Assembly: GCA_013812265.1 (NCBI GenBank)
Contig: JACCTQ010000134.1
Coordinates: forward strand, 1 to 5,376
Length of the DNA: 5,376 nt
Origin: Actinomycetota bacterium
Lineage (GTDB): Bacteria > Actinomycetota > Thermoleophilia > Gaiellales > Gaiellaceae
Direction of reading: 5' to 3'
Shown here: piece after piece, positions 1-5,276 of the stretch
Layout: the number at the start of each line of letters is the position of its first letter
How positions within the stretch are numbered: position 1 is the first letter of the stretch
Made by a program: the position numbers and the translations under genes
The notes under the pieces: generated by a model
What the model was told of the DNA's origin: nothing
The model's database searches: none
The model's input: the letters and a program-made list of their open reading frames with translations, nothing else

Positions 1-1
1 C

Positions 2-1027
2 GCCCTGGTCTCCGCCGTCCGCGCCGGCGCCTCGCCGCGCGCGCTTGCGGACATGCTCTTCGCCGCAGCCACCGACCACCGCTACCTCGACGGCGGTCAT
101 ACGCTCGACTTCGTCAACAAGGCACTCGAGGCGTTGGATTTGGCCGGCTGGGACCGCGCGGAGGCCGTGCTCGGCTCGCTGCCCGCCCAGCTAGCCGGCG
201 CCGAGCGGATGGAGGAAGCCAACGCCTGGCGGAACCCGGTCGACCTGGTCGGCCTGCTCGAGCGTGCTTTCGACGAGCTGGCGCAGGCGCTCGCTGCAGG
301 CGCTGCCCGGCGCGGCGCCTGGGACGGTCGTGCCGCGCTCGTCGCGGCGATTCTCGACGGTGAGGCAGCCGCGATCCTCGACGCGCTTCTCGACGCGCTC
401 CGTGAGGGCGCGAGTGAGGTGGAGCTTGCCTCGGCCGTCTCGCTCGCCGCCGCGACGCGGATCGCCCGCTTCCCGACCAGCAACGAGTTCGGCGACTGGG
501 ACACGGCCCTGCACACGTTCACGTTCGCGAATGCCGTCGAGCAGGGACTGAGGCGATCGCCTTCAGTCGAGCTGCTGCGCGGCGTGCTCGACGCCGCGGT
601 CAGTGTTCATCTCGACCGCTTCCTCAACGTGCCCGCCACGCGGCTGCCTAGCCTCGATCCGCACGCCGACTCAGCAGCGCTGCTGGAGGAGCTGCCGCGC
701 CTGCTCGACCGGCAACAGCAGGTCGACGAAGCCGGGCAGCTCGTCGCATCCTTCCTCGGCGTCGGCGGTGACCCGGCCATGCTCCTCGCCGCGCTCGGCT
801 CTGCACTCGTCCGCGAGAACCGCAACTTCCACACCATCCAGTGCGTCGAGGCAGCCGTCCGCCAGCACGATCTCCTGGCCGGCACGGCCGACGCGGCGCT
901 GCCGCTGCTCGCGGCGGTTCGCTACCTCGCCGCGCATGCGACTACGACACGCTCACAGCGTCAGACTTTCGAGATCGCCCGTCGCCTCCATCGCGGCGAG
1001 AAGCTCCACGGCGACGAACCACGGTGA
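2..1027 (+). CDS. Partial conserved helical protein, possibly of the actinobacterial Rieske-associated type (5' end outside window)
   Basis: The frame is open from the window edge (base 2) to TGA at 1025-1027, giving 341 visible residues. The internal ATG at 53 is probably not the start, because the 17 codons before it (beginning ALVSAVRAGASPRALAD) read as the same protein. The visible part is Ala/Leu-rich and mostly helical, with no signal peptide, membrane segment or known catalytic motif. Conserved-looking blocks are ATDHRYLDGGHTLDFVNK (about residues 23-40), MEEANAWRNPVDL (about 70-82) and FGDWDTALHTFTFANAVEQG further on. I recall similar blocks in long actinobacterial proteins annotated as Rieske 2Fe-2S domain proteins. 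The Rieske motifs (CxH...CxxH) are absent here, so any such domain would have to lie upstream; this is memory, not a match I can show. His/Asp/Glu richness might mean metal binding, but no function is assigned. It is convergent with the R2lox gene, 48 bases away. Confidence 0.8.
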   Translation, partial: ALVSAVRAGASPRALADMLFAAATDHRYLDGGHTLDFVNKALEALDLAGWDRAEAVLGSLPAQLAGAERMEEANAWRNPVDLVGLLERAFDELAQALAAGAARRGAWDGRAALVAAILDGEAAAILDALLDALREGASEVELASAVSLAAATRIARFPTSNEFGDWDTALHTFTFANAVEQGLRRSPSVELLRGVLDAAVSVHLDRFLNVPATRLPSLDPHADSAALLEELPRLLDRQQQVDEAGQLVASFLGVGGDPAMLLAALGSALVRENRNFHTIQCVEAAVRQHDLLAGTADAALPLLAAVRYLAAHATTTRSQRQTFEIARRLHRGEKLHGDEPR

Positions 1028-1075
1028 AGGCTGCGCTATAGGAGCTGTGAGGCTGAGGCGCGACGCTTCCGCTGT

Positions 1076-2011
1076 CTAGCCTCTCCAGCGGCCGTTGGCT
1101 CCGAATCCCATCGAGCGCAGTCGCAGCTCGAGCTGGCGCCGCACCTCGCCCCAGACGACCGCCGGCTCCGCACCGTACGCGGCGACGATGTCGGGCAGCA
1201 TCGGCGCCGCGACGTTCTCGAGCACTGCATCGCCGAGCGCCTGGAACGCTTCGACCGTGTCACGGATGACCCCGGCGGCCCTTTCACCTTCGCGACTCAG
1301 GCACCGCCGTGCGTACGAGACGCCGATCCCGATGTGGCGGACTTCGTCTCGGACGGCGAGCCGCTGCACATGCAGCAAGCCGGGAAACTCTCCCACCCTT
1401 CGGAACTGAGCGGCGACGAAGTCCTGGTTGGCGCGCCCGATAGAGCCCTCGGCTATGACGTGGTACGCGAGGATCGCTCGCAAGAAGCTGTCTGCGTCGC
1501 GACTGCGCTCGAGCTGCCGTACGACGCCGTCGAGGGCGTCGTAGAGCGTCTCGGCTATCGGATCGAGCTGTGCGTCGGAAAGGGCCTTGACGGCGTCTAT
1601 CCCGCCCTCGACACCGAAGACCTCTGCGTAGACGCGCAGAACTGACTCGATGTGCCGGTGCTCATCCGCCACCTGTGTCGCGAGCAGGAGCTGGACGTCG
1701 TAGTCAGGCGCGGCCAGGAGGAAGGGTGCCAGCAGGGCTGCGACGTTGTACTCGGCCTGGAAGCGGTGGGCGAAGATCCAGGTCAGCCCGTTCTGTGTCG
1801 TTTCGTCGAGCGCAGCGAAGCTGGCGGCATCGACCGAGAAGTCCGTGGTGAAGGGCGACCAGTGATGGCGTTCCCAGTGCTCGTACAGAGCGGCGAACGG
1901 CCGTGGCCGCTCGGCCAGGGCCTGGATCTCCGCTGTCTCTTGCCGCGACTCGCCGCTCACCCGCGCGGACGATACCCGCCGGTCCAAGTCCGCGGCGCCG
2001 CGGCGCCACAT
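1076..2011 (-). CDS. R2-like ligand-binding oxidase (R2lox) type di-metal protein
   Basis: This 311-residue ferritin-superfamily protein is related to the ribonucleotide reductase R2 subunit. The six metal ligands are all visible: E87, E117 and H120 (in ADEHRHIE), E188 (in YHVIAEGSIG), E223 and H226 (in RDEVRHIGIG). The first ligand is Glu, not the Asp of ordinary R2. V90 is three residues after E87 and Y183 five before E188, the same offsets as the Val-Tyr ether crosslink of R2lox (V72/Y162 with E69/E167 in the Geobacillus enzyme). The radical Tyr expected seven residues after the second Glu is V124, so a nucleotide-reductase role is unlikely. Characterised R2lox proteins hold a Mn/Fe cofactor and a bound fatty-acid-like ligand; their physiological substrate is unknown. 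Length matches the family (about 300-315). The ATG at 2011 has no clear ribosome site. A GTG at 1960-1958 would give 294 residues and put the first ligand at 70, close to the family number, and is a credible alternative start. No R1 or TetR gene is adjacent. Confidence 0.88.
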   Translation of the reverse strand: MWRRGAADLDRRVSSARVSGESRQETAEIQALAERPRPFAALYEHWERHHWSPFTTDFSVDAASFAALDETTQNGLTWIFAHRFQAEYNVAALLAPFLLAAPDYDVQLLLATQVADEHRHIESVLRVYAEVFGVEGGIDAVKALSDAQLDPIAETLYDALDGVVRQLERSRDADSFLRAILAYHVIAEGSIGRANQDFVAAQFRRVGEFPGLLHVQRLAVRDEVRHIGIGVSYARRCLSREGERAAGVIRDTVEAFQALGDAVLENVAAPMLPDIVAAYGAEPAVVWGEVRRQLELRLRSMGFGANGRWRG

Positions 2012-2031
2012 GCCACCGGGCGGTACACTAT

Positions 2032-2045
2032 GTAACGTGAGTTAC
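2032..2045. promoter_or_regulatory. GTAAC-N4-GTTAC inverted repeat, candidate repressor operator upstream of the R2lox gene
   Basis: Perfect 5-base arms, GTAAC at 2032-2036 and GTTAC at 2041-2045, are separated by GTGA. The repeat lies 21-34 bases upstream of the R2lox ATG, in a small AT-richer patch of otherwise GC-rich DNA, where a minus-strand promoter would sit. On the minus strand TTGTTC and TAGTGT, 15 bases apart, form a weak -35/-10 pair around it. This geometry fits a TetR-like or similar dimeric regulator. The assignment is inference: no regulator gene is in the window. Confidence 0.4.
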
Positions 2046-2309
2046 GAACAAGCACCCCGCCAGCTGGTTGATCTTCGTGCGCTGGGAGCAGGACGCGAGC
2101 TTCATCAGCCTCGTGGGGCGCGGCTGCACGGCGACCTACCGAGCGTGGGCGGCGGGGACCGCCAGTTGATGCGGCGGCTCGTGGACGAGGCGGTACGAGC
2201 GCGCTTCGCGGGCGAGAACGGTTTGTGCCAATGTGGGTGCGGCGCGTTGACGAGGGACGGCCGGCGTTTCGCGATCAAGGAGGCGGACGCGGGTGCTCGC
2301 GCAGGGTAA
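2037..2309 (+). CDS. Doubtful small ORF with a CxCGC motif; possibly the 3' part of a frameshifted gene
   Basis: A GTG at 2037 opens 90 codons to TAA at 2307-2309. The product is unrecognised. The second half, from ATG 2169 (46 residues, starting MRRLVDEAVRARFAGENGL), has convincing G/C-rich third positions and a CQCGCG cluster that could bind zinc. The first half has poorer codon use in this frame. Over about 2041-2166 the next frame (2038) is open and shows strongly G/C third positions, reading SWLIFVRWEQDASFISLVG, but it begins after a stop, has no ATG or GTG start at its head, and ends at TGA 2164-2166. Either the gene begins at 2169 or this is a decayed gene with a frameshift near 2150. 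There is no clear ribosome site for the GTG, which also lies inside the palindrome upstream of the R2lox gene. Low confidence. Confidence 0.3.
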   Translation: MSYEQAPRQLVDLRALGAGRELHQPRGARLHGDLPSVGGGDRQLMRRLVDEAVRARFAGENGLCQCGCGALTRDGRRFAIKEADAGARAG

Positions 2310-2350
2310 CCTCGGCGTCCGCGGGGTCAGCGCACTCGAGAGGAGCTGGA

Positions 2351-2470
2351 ATGAAGAATTCAGAGAAGCCGAAGAAGCTGGCGAAGAAGAAGGCGCAGAA
2401 GACGCTGAAGGAACGTCGGGCGGATAAACGCCTGGCCGAGGCCGGCTCGCGCGTCGACCCTAGCCGTTAG
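2351..2470 (+). CDS. Small Lys/Arg-rich protein (39 residues)
   Basis: ATG at 2351 is preceded by GAGAGGAG ending at 2345, a near-ideal ribosome site five bases away, which fixes the start. The product begins MKNSEKPKKLAKKKAQKTLK, continues ERRADKRLAEAG and ends SRVDPSR. Eight of the first 20 residues are Lys, and the middle is a continuous highly charged helix. Very short basic proteins of this type (Lys-rich helix, then a short polar tail) are widespread in Actinobacteria as conserved hypotheticals, and I have no function for this one. Binding to nucleic acid or ribosomes is plausible from charge alone. There is no signal peptide. The stop at 2470 abuts the end of the ankyrin pseudogene on the opposite strand (2471), so the two are tail to tail. 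The preceding doubtful ORF ends 41 bases upstream. Confidence 0.75.
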   Translation: MKNSEKPKKLAKKKAQKTLKERRADKRLAEAGSRVDPSR

Positions 2471-2956
2471 CTCGGTTGGCGGCGAGCACCGGGTCGAGGC
2501 GCCGGCGGTGACCAGCGCTCGACGGCCCCTTGGTCGTCGCCGTCCTCGGCACGGTTGTTCTGTAAGTCCCACAAGGCGCAGTCCAGCGGCGTGGGTCCTT
2601 CGGCGTCGAGCGCGCAGCAGCAGCTCGTAGGCAGTGAGATGACCGCAGCGCGCGGCTGGCGCGAGCGGCGCAGCAACACCATCAGCGGCACCAGTCCGCG
2701 AAGCTCCACGGTCGCCGCCTTCGGGTTGGCTTCTAGGGGCTGCGGCAGGGCTGGCGCGTCGGCGAATACGAGCGCGCGCCCGATGCCGTCCAGCCCAACG
2801 GCCCGAACGTGCTGAACGAGCTGCGACCAGCCGGCGAAGCCGTATTCGCGCGCGACCTCGTGCTGGGGCTGGCTCGACGAGATCGCGCGTTCGCGTCTAC
2901 GCGCCTTCGCCTGCTTGCGCAGGTGCTCCAGCGATGGGCTCGGGAAGGTCGGGCAC
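2471..2956 (-). pseudogene. Ankyrin-repeat domain protein, broken by several frameshifts
   Basis: The family signature is split among frames. VPDLPEP starts at GTG 2956-2954. After one extra base (about 2935) the frame changes and reads SLEHLRKQAK (from 2934), then HEVAREYGFAGWSQLVQHV, the N-terminal segment typical of actinobacterial ankyrin proteins, then VELRGLVPLM (2709-2680). A second frame gives CGHLTAYELLLRA (2647-2609), an ankyrin helix pair. The earlier frame resumes with LDAEGPTPLDCALWDLQNN (from 2610). A one-base loss at about 2518 moves to the third segment, ALVTAGASTRCSPPTE (2518-2471), whose frame is that of the GTG start. About four residues normally joining LLLRA to DAEG are missing as well. 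No single frame keeps the whole protein. The ribosome site upstream is intact, suggesting recent decay; assembly error is the alternative. Ankyrin domains mediate protein-protein contacts, and the target cannot be predicted. Confidence 0.75.
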
Positions 2957-2962
2957 GGCGAA

Positions 2963-2968
2963 CCTCCT
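2963..2968 (-). promoter_or_regulatory. Ribosome binding site of the ankyrin pseudogene
   Basis: The minus strand reads AGGAGG, six bases before the GTG at 2956-2954. Together with the VPDLPEP reading directly after the GTG, it marks the original start of the broken ankyrin gene and shows that the coding frame, not the initiation region, was damaged. Confidence 0.65.
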
Positions 2969-3119
2969 GTCTGCCCGTGTCCGCGTTCGCGGGCTGAGGT
3001 CCGTCGGCTGTCTGCGTCGTCTGCCGGTGGGATGCTCTCTTCCCCGCGGACCGGGTGCGCCCGGCGGCGCGCGGTCGATGGTACCCGAGGGCGCGGCGAT
3101 AAGCCCGGTCGGGCTAGGC

Positions 3120-3147
3120 CCTCATGCTCGTCTCATCCGAGTCTCGT
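3120..3147 (+). promoter_or_regulatory. Three 11-bp-spaced direct half-sites, candidate OmpR-family response-regulator operator
   Basis: CCTCAT (3120-3125), TCTCAT (3131-3136) and TCTCGT (3142-3147) recur exactly 11 bases apart, one helical turn. This is the arrangement bound by tandem OmpR/PhoB-family dimers, as in PmrA-type boxes. The array lies 40-67 bases upstream of the PepSY start. PepSY genes are often targets or neighbours of envelope two-component systems. TACCTT (3147-3152) could be the -10 element; no -35 match is present, as expected of an activator-dependent promoter. The last half-site overlaps this -10 by one base, so the true -10 may lie slightly downstream. No sensor or regulator gene is in the window. 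Confidence 0.5.
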
Positions 3148-3174
3148 ACCTTGCGCGCAATGACCGTCTTAGAC

Positions 3175-3180
3175 AGGAGG
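3175..3180 (+). promoter_or_regulatory. Ribosome binding site of the PepSY gene
   Basis: AGGAGG ends six bases before ATG 3187. It decides the start in favour of 3187 over the in-frame ATGs at 3124 and 3160, which lie in the operator/promoter region and have no such site. Confidence 0.85.
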
Positions 3181-3186
3181 TTGTGC

Positions 3187-3522
3187 ATGACACGCAAGCT
3201 GGGAATCGTCGCTGCGGTTGTCCTCGCTCTCGTAGCGTTGTCGGCCGGAATCGCGGTCGCGGCCGGTGGGGGCAGCGGCGACGACGAGCAGGCCCTCGTC
3301 GGTGCCACCCTCGAGCGGGCTACCGCGGCGGCGCTGGAGCACACCGGCGGCGGCATCGTTACCGAGACCGAGGCCGGTGACGACGGCGCCGCCTACGGCG
3401 TCGAGGTCCGCCTCGACAATGGAAGCCAGGTCGAGGTCAACCTGGACGAGAACTTCGATGTGATCGGCCAGGAAGCCGACGACGACGGGTCGAGCGACCG
3501 GGACGGCTCGAACGACGACTGA
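3187..3522 (+). CDS. Small secreted or membrane-anchored PepSY domain protein
   Basis: The product has 111 residues. Residues 1-26 form a signal peptide or N-terminal anchor: basic MTRK, hydrophobic LGIVAAVVLALVALSAGIAV, then a possible AVAA cleavage site. Residues about 38-97 form one PepSY domain: helix LVGATLERATAAALEH, strand GGIVTETEAG, then AAYGVEVRLDNGSQVEVNLD and the closing strand FDVIGQE. The last 14 residues are an acidic low-complexity tail rich in Asp, Ser and Gly. PepSY domains occur as peptidase-inhibitor propeptides and as stand-alone envelope proteins; for single-domain actinobacterial forms the role is unknown, with protease inhibition or metal/envelope stress sensing suggested. 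The start is fixed by AGGAGG at 3175-3180. A candidate two-component operator lies upstream and a strong hairpin directly downstream, so this is probably a monocistronic, signal-controlled gene. Confidence 0.9.
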   Translation: MTRKLGIVAAVVLALVALSAGIAVAAGGGSGDDEQALVGATLERATAAALEHTGGGIVTETEAGDDGAAYGVEVRLDNGSQVEVNLDENFDVIGQEADDDGSSDRDGSNDD

Positions 3523-3531
3523 CCGAGCGTC

Positions 3532-3561
3532 GCGGGTGGCAGCCACTTGGCTGCCACCCGC
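3532..3561 (+). terminator. Strong 13-bp hairpin after the PepSY gene
   Basis: Bases 3532-3544 pair perfectly with 3549-3561 around an ACTT loop (core CGGGTGGCAGCC / GGCTGCCACCCG). It begins ten bases after the PepSY stop codon. There is no following T-tract (CATTCGG), so it is an intrinsic terminator of the U-poor kind common in high-GC Actinobacteria, or an mRNA-stabilising 3' end. The only canonical in-frame start of the following lipoprotein, GTG 3536, lies inside its left arm. Confidence 0.75.
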
Positions 3562-4987
3562 ATTCGGCTCCAACCGAGAAAGACTGGCATGCAGCGCAAC
3601 CGAGAAGACCCGGCGCTACGATCTGAATCGAGACTCCGTCACGCCACGGCCCCTCGTCGGCATCGCCCTCGCGGCGGCTCTCGTCAGCGGTTGCAGCGGC
3701 GACAACGGCGGAGACGCCCGAGCCGGCGGCGAGAGATCGAGGACGATCTCCCAGCCGGCGGTCGATGATGCGCGGCTCGCTCGGGAGAGCGAGCGCGTCG
3801 ATCTCGCTTCGCCGACGTTCTCCGACCCGACGAACGTCACCAATCCGCTCTTCCCCGTGTCCAAGCAGGCGTCGGTCCTGCTGCTGGGGCGCGTGGACGG
3901 TGAGCCATTTCGCACCGAGGTGACGCTCCTGCCCGAGACCAGGATCATCGAGTGGCAGGGCCGGCGCGTGGAGGCGCTCGTCTCGCAGTACATGGCCTAT
4001 CTGAGCGGGCGGCTGCACGAGGTCGCCTACGACTTCTGCGCCCAGGACGACAAGGGAGCCGTGTGGTACTTCGGCGAAGACGTCTTCAATTTCAAGAACG
4101 GTGCGATCGTCGACACTCACGGCACCTGGATCGCCGGCAAGGACGGTCCGGCAGCGATGATCATGCCCGCCGACCCCAAGGTCGGTGATGTCTATCGACC
4201 CGAGAACATCCCTGGCTTCGTGTTCGAGGAGGTGACCGTAAAGGCCGTGGATCAGACGCTCGCCGGCCCGCTCGGACCGATCGAGGGAGGGCTCGTGATC
4301 TCCGAGCTCCACCTGGACGGAAAGAGTGAGGACAAGACGTTCGCCCCCGGCTACGGCGAGTTCTTCACCGGCGGCGGAGGCGATGTCGAGGCCCTTGCCC
4401 TCGCCGTGCCCACCGACGCGCTCTCCGAGCCGACGCCGGCGGAGCTCGTCACGCTGGAATCGAGTGCCGCTGACGTCTTCGACGCGGCCCGAGCGAAGGA
4501 CTGGAACGCAGCGCAGGTCACGGTCGAGAAGATGACCGTAGCCTGGGACACCGTTCGCGCCGGCGATGTTCCGAGCAGGCTCGAGTCGCGTCTGAGCGCC
4601 GCGTTGCAGGAGCTCGCCGCCGCGGTCGGGTCCCGTAACGCGGCGGAGGCCCGGCAGGCGGCGATCGACGTCCGCCAGTGGAGCCTCGATCTGCAACTGC
4701 GTCACCGTCCCGTGCCGGAGGTCGACCGCACTCGCTTCGATCTCTGGGCAGCCCAGCTGCTCGTCGACGCGGCGGCAGAGGACGCGGCTGCGGTCAACGG
4801 TGATTTCTTCGCCCTCGACTACATCCGGGATCGGATTCAGCACACACTGGATGAATCCGGCCGCACCCGCCTCAACACCGAGCTCGAGAAGCTCGGGGGT
4901 CCGGTCTCCAACGAGGATCTCGGTGCTGCTGCTGCCGCTGCCTCACGACTTCGACAGACGGTCGCGGGGATCAGCCCGCCGAGCTGA
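3536..4987 (+). CDS. Lipoprotein of unknown function with a conserved beta-rich domain and a helical C-terminal domain
   Basis: From GTG 3536 the frame gives 483 residues. A textbook lipoprotein signal, TPRPLVGIALAAALVSGC, ends at Cys53 with lipobox VSGC, so the mature protein should be lipid-anchored outside the membrane. A Gly/Asp/Arg linker follows. Domain 1 (about 95-290) starts FSDPTNVTNPLFPV and includes YDFCAQDDKGAVWYFGED (165-182), TWIAGKDGP (197-205) and PGYGEFF. I recall this pattern in actinobacterial secreted hypothetical proteins, without a known activity. Domain 2 (about 300-478) is entirely helical, with repeated hydrophobic helices such as DWNAAQVTVEKMTVAWDTVR and RTRFDLWAAQLLVDAAAEDA, probably a helix bundle. 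The start is odd: GTG 3536 lies in the preceding hairpin and gives an unusual 34-residue extension. The natural signal peptide begins at codon 35, GTC (3638), which is not a normal start. The gene is probably transcribed separately from the PepSY gene. Confidence 0.85.
   Translation: MAATWLPPAFGSNRERLACSATEKTRRYDLNRDSVTPRPLVGIALAAALVSGCSGDNGGDARAGGERSRTISQPAVDDARLARESERVDLASPTFSDPTNVTNPLFPVSKQASVLLLGRVDGEPFRTEVTLLPETRIIEWQGRRVEALVSQYMAYLSGRLHEVAYDFCAQDDKGAVWYFGEDVFNFKNGAIVDTHGTWIAGKDGPAAMIMPADPKVGDVYRPENIPGFVFEEVTVKAVDQTLAGPLGPIEGGLVISELHLDGKSEDKTFAPGYGEFFTGGGGDVEALALAVPTDALSEPTPAELVTLESSAADVFDAARAKDWNAAQVTVEKMTVAWDTVRAGDVPSRLESRLSAALQELAAAVGSRNAAEARQAAIDVRQWSLDLQLRHRPVPEVDRTRFDLWAAQLLVDAAAEDAAAVNGDFFALDYIRDRIQHTLDESGRTRLNTELEKLGGPVSNEDLGAAAAAASRLRQTVAGISPPS
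3617..3622 (+). promoter_or_regulatory. Possible -10 element of the lipoprotein gene
   Basis: TACGAT, a good -10 match, lies 16 bases before the GTC at 3638 where the signal peptide naturally begins. Transcription would then start at about 3629, giving a nearly leaderless message. No -35 match is visible at the usual spacing, so the call is weak. Confidence 0.3.
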
Positions 4988-5177
4988 CCGCCGGTGGACG
5001 GCGCAGCGAGCGGCTCTCGAAGCACAACCCGGGCAACACCGGGAGAAAAGGCGCAGGGACGAGAGGACGGGAGCGACGTGAATCGAACCACCTTTAACGC
5101 GCGCCGGCCGCGCGCATGGCGGCCAAATCCCGTTTCCTACGTTTACGTCGGCCGGCTCGGTAGGAGATCGTCATAGG
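4988..5177. other. Intergenic stretch without a supported gene
   Basis: No confident gene is visible between the lipoprotein stop and the cysK-like fragment. A GTG at 5080 opens 32 codons (VNRTTFNARR...) to TAG at 5176, with only a poor ribosome site (GGGAGC) and no recognisable product. The string GGGAGCGACGTGAATCGAACC (5069-5089) resembles the complement of a tRNA 3' end but does not fold as one. A GC palindrome-rich patch lies at about 5098-5116. Confidence 0.4.
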
Positions 5178-5222
5178 ATGGAGTCGCTCCTCGAGGCAAT
5201 CGGGAACACGCCGTTGGTGCGG
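5178..5222 (+). pseudogene. N-terminal fragment of a cysteine synthase (O-acetylserine sulfhydrylase family)
   Basis: ATG 5178 begins MESLLEAIGNTPLVR, the hallmark N-terminus of PLP-dependent CysK/CysM-type cysteine synthases, which make cysteine from O-acetylserine (or O-phosphoserine) and sulfide. AGGAG at 5162-5166 lies 11 bases upstream, a rather long spacing. After the fifteenth codon the resemblance stops: the next residues (SWGSGLALQRLS, then Arg/Ser-rich sequence) do not match the family, and no other frame restores the expected continuation or the downstream Lys motif (SxKxR). The frame stays open to the window end, but I read this as a gene cut off at about 5222, next to the REP-like sequence at 5228. 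With only 15 codons the identification rests on the very typical IGNTPLVR block. Confidence 0.6.
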
Positions 5223-5227
5223 TCGTG

Positions 5228-5249
5228 GGGGTCAGGTCTTGCACTGCAA
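5228..5249. repeat. REP-like palindrome end (GGGGTCAGGTCTTGCA...TGCAA)
   Basis: The sequence GGGGTCAGGTCTTGCACTGCAA contains the short palindrome TTGCA-C-TGCAA (5239-5249). I remember GGGGTCAGGTCTTGCA as one arm of a longer palindrome found as a dispersed element and near REP-associated Y1-type transposases in several bacteria. Only one arm is present here; the matching GACCTGACCCC arm is missing, so the element is partial. It lies six bases after the point where the cysteine synthase similarity ends. Confidence 0.45.
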
Positions 5250-5276
5250 CGGCTATCGGCGCGAACGACCCGGTCG

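Noticed and set aside
1334..2035. Plus-strand open frames opposite the R2lox gene
   Set aside because: The minus strand encodes all the diiron ligands in family order. The plus frames are shadows without motifs or ribosome sites.
3102..3115. AGCCCG-GT-CGGGCT inverted repeat upstream of the PepSY operator
   Set aside because: The loop is too tight for a strong hairpin and such short GC palindromes are expected by chance in this composition. No link to either flanking gene can be shown.
2809..3163. Plus-strand short frames through the ankyrin region and the PepSY promoter
   Set aside because: They are rich in Arg/Ser/Cys, have no ribosome site or family, and overlap the minus-strand ankyrin signal and the candidate operator.
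3437..4843. Long minus-strand open frame (468 codons) opposite the lipoprotein gene
   Set aside because: It is antisense to a well-supported protein with signal peptide and domain motifs. Its translation has no recognisable domain and is explained by high-GC codon bias.
5069..5089. tRNA-3'-end-like string (complement GGTTCGATTCACGTCGCTCCC)
   Set aside because: The T-loop consensus is present, but the T-stem does not pair, no CCA or discriminator fits, and no anticodon or D-arm is found beside it. At most it is a decayed attachment-site remnant.
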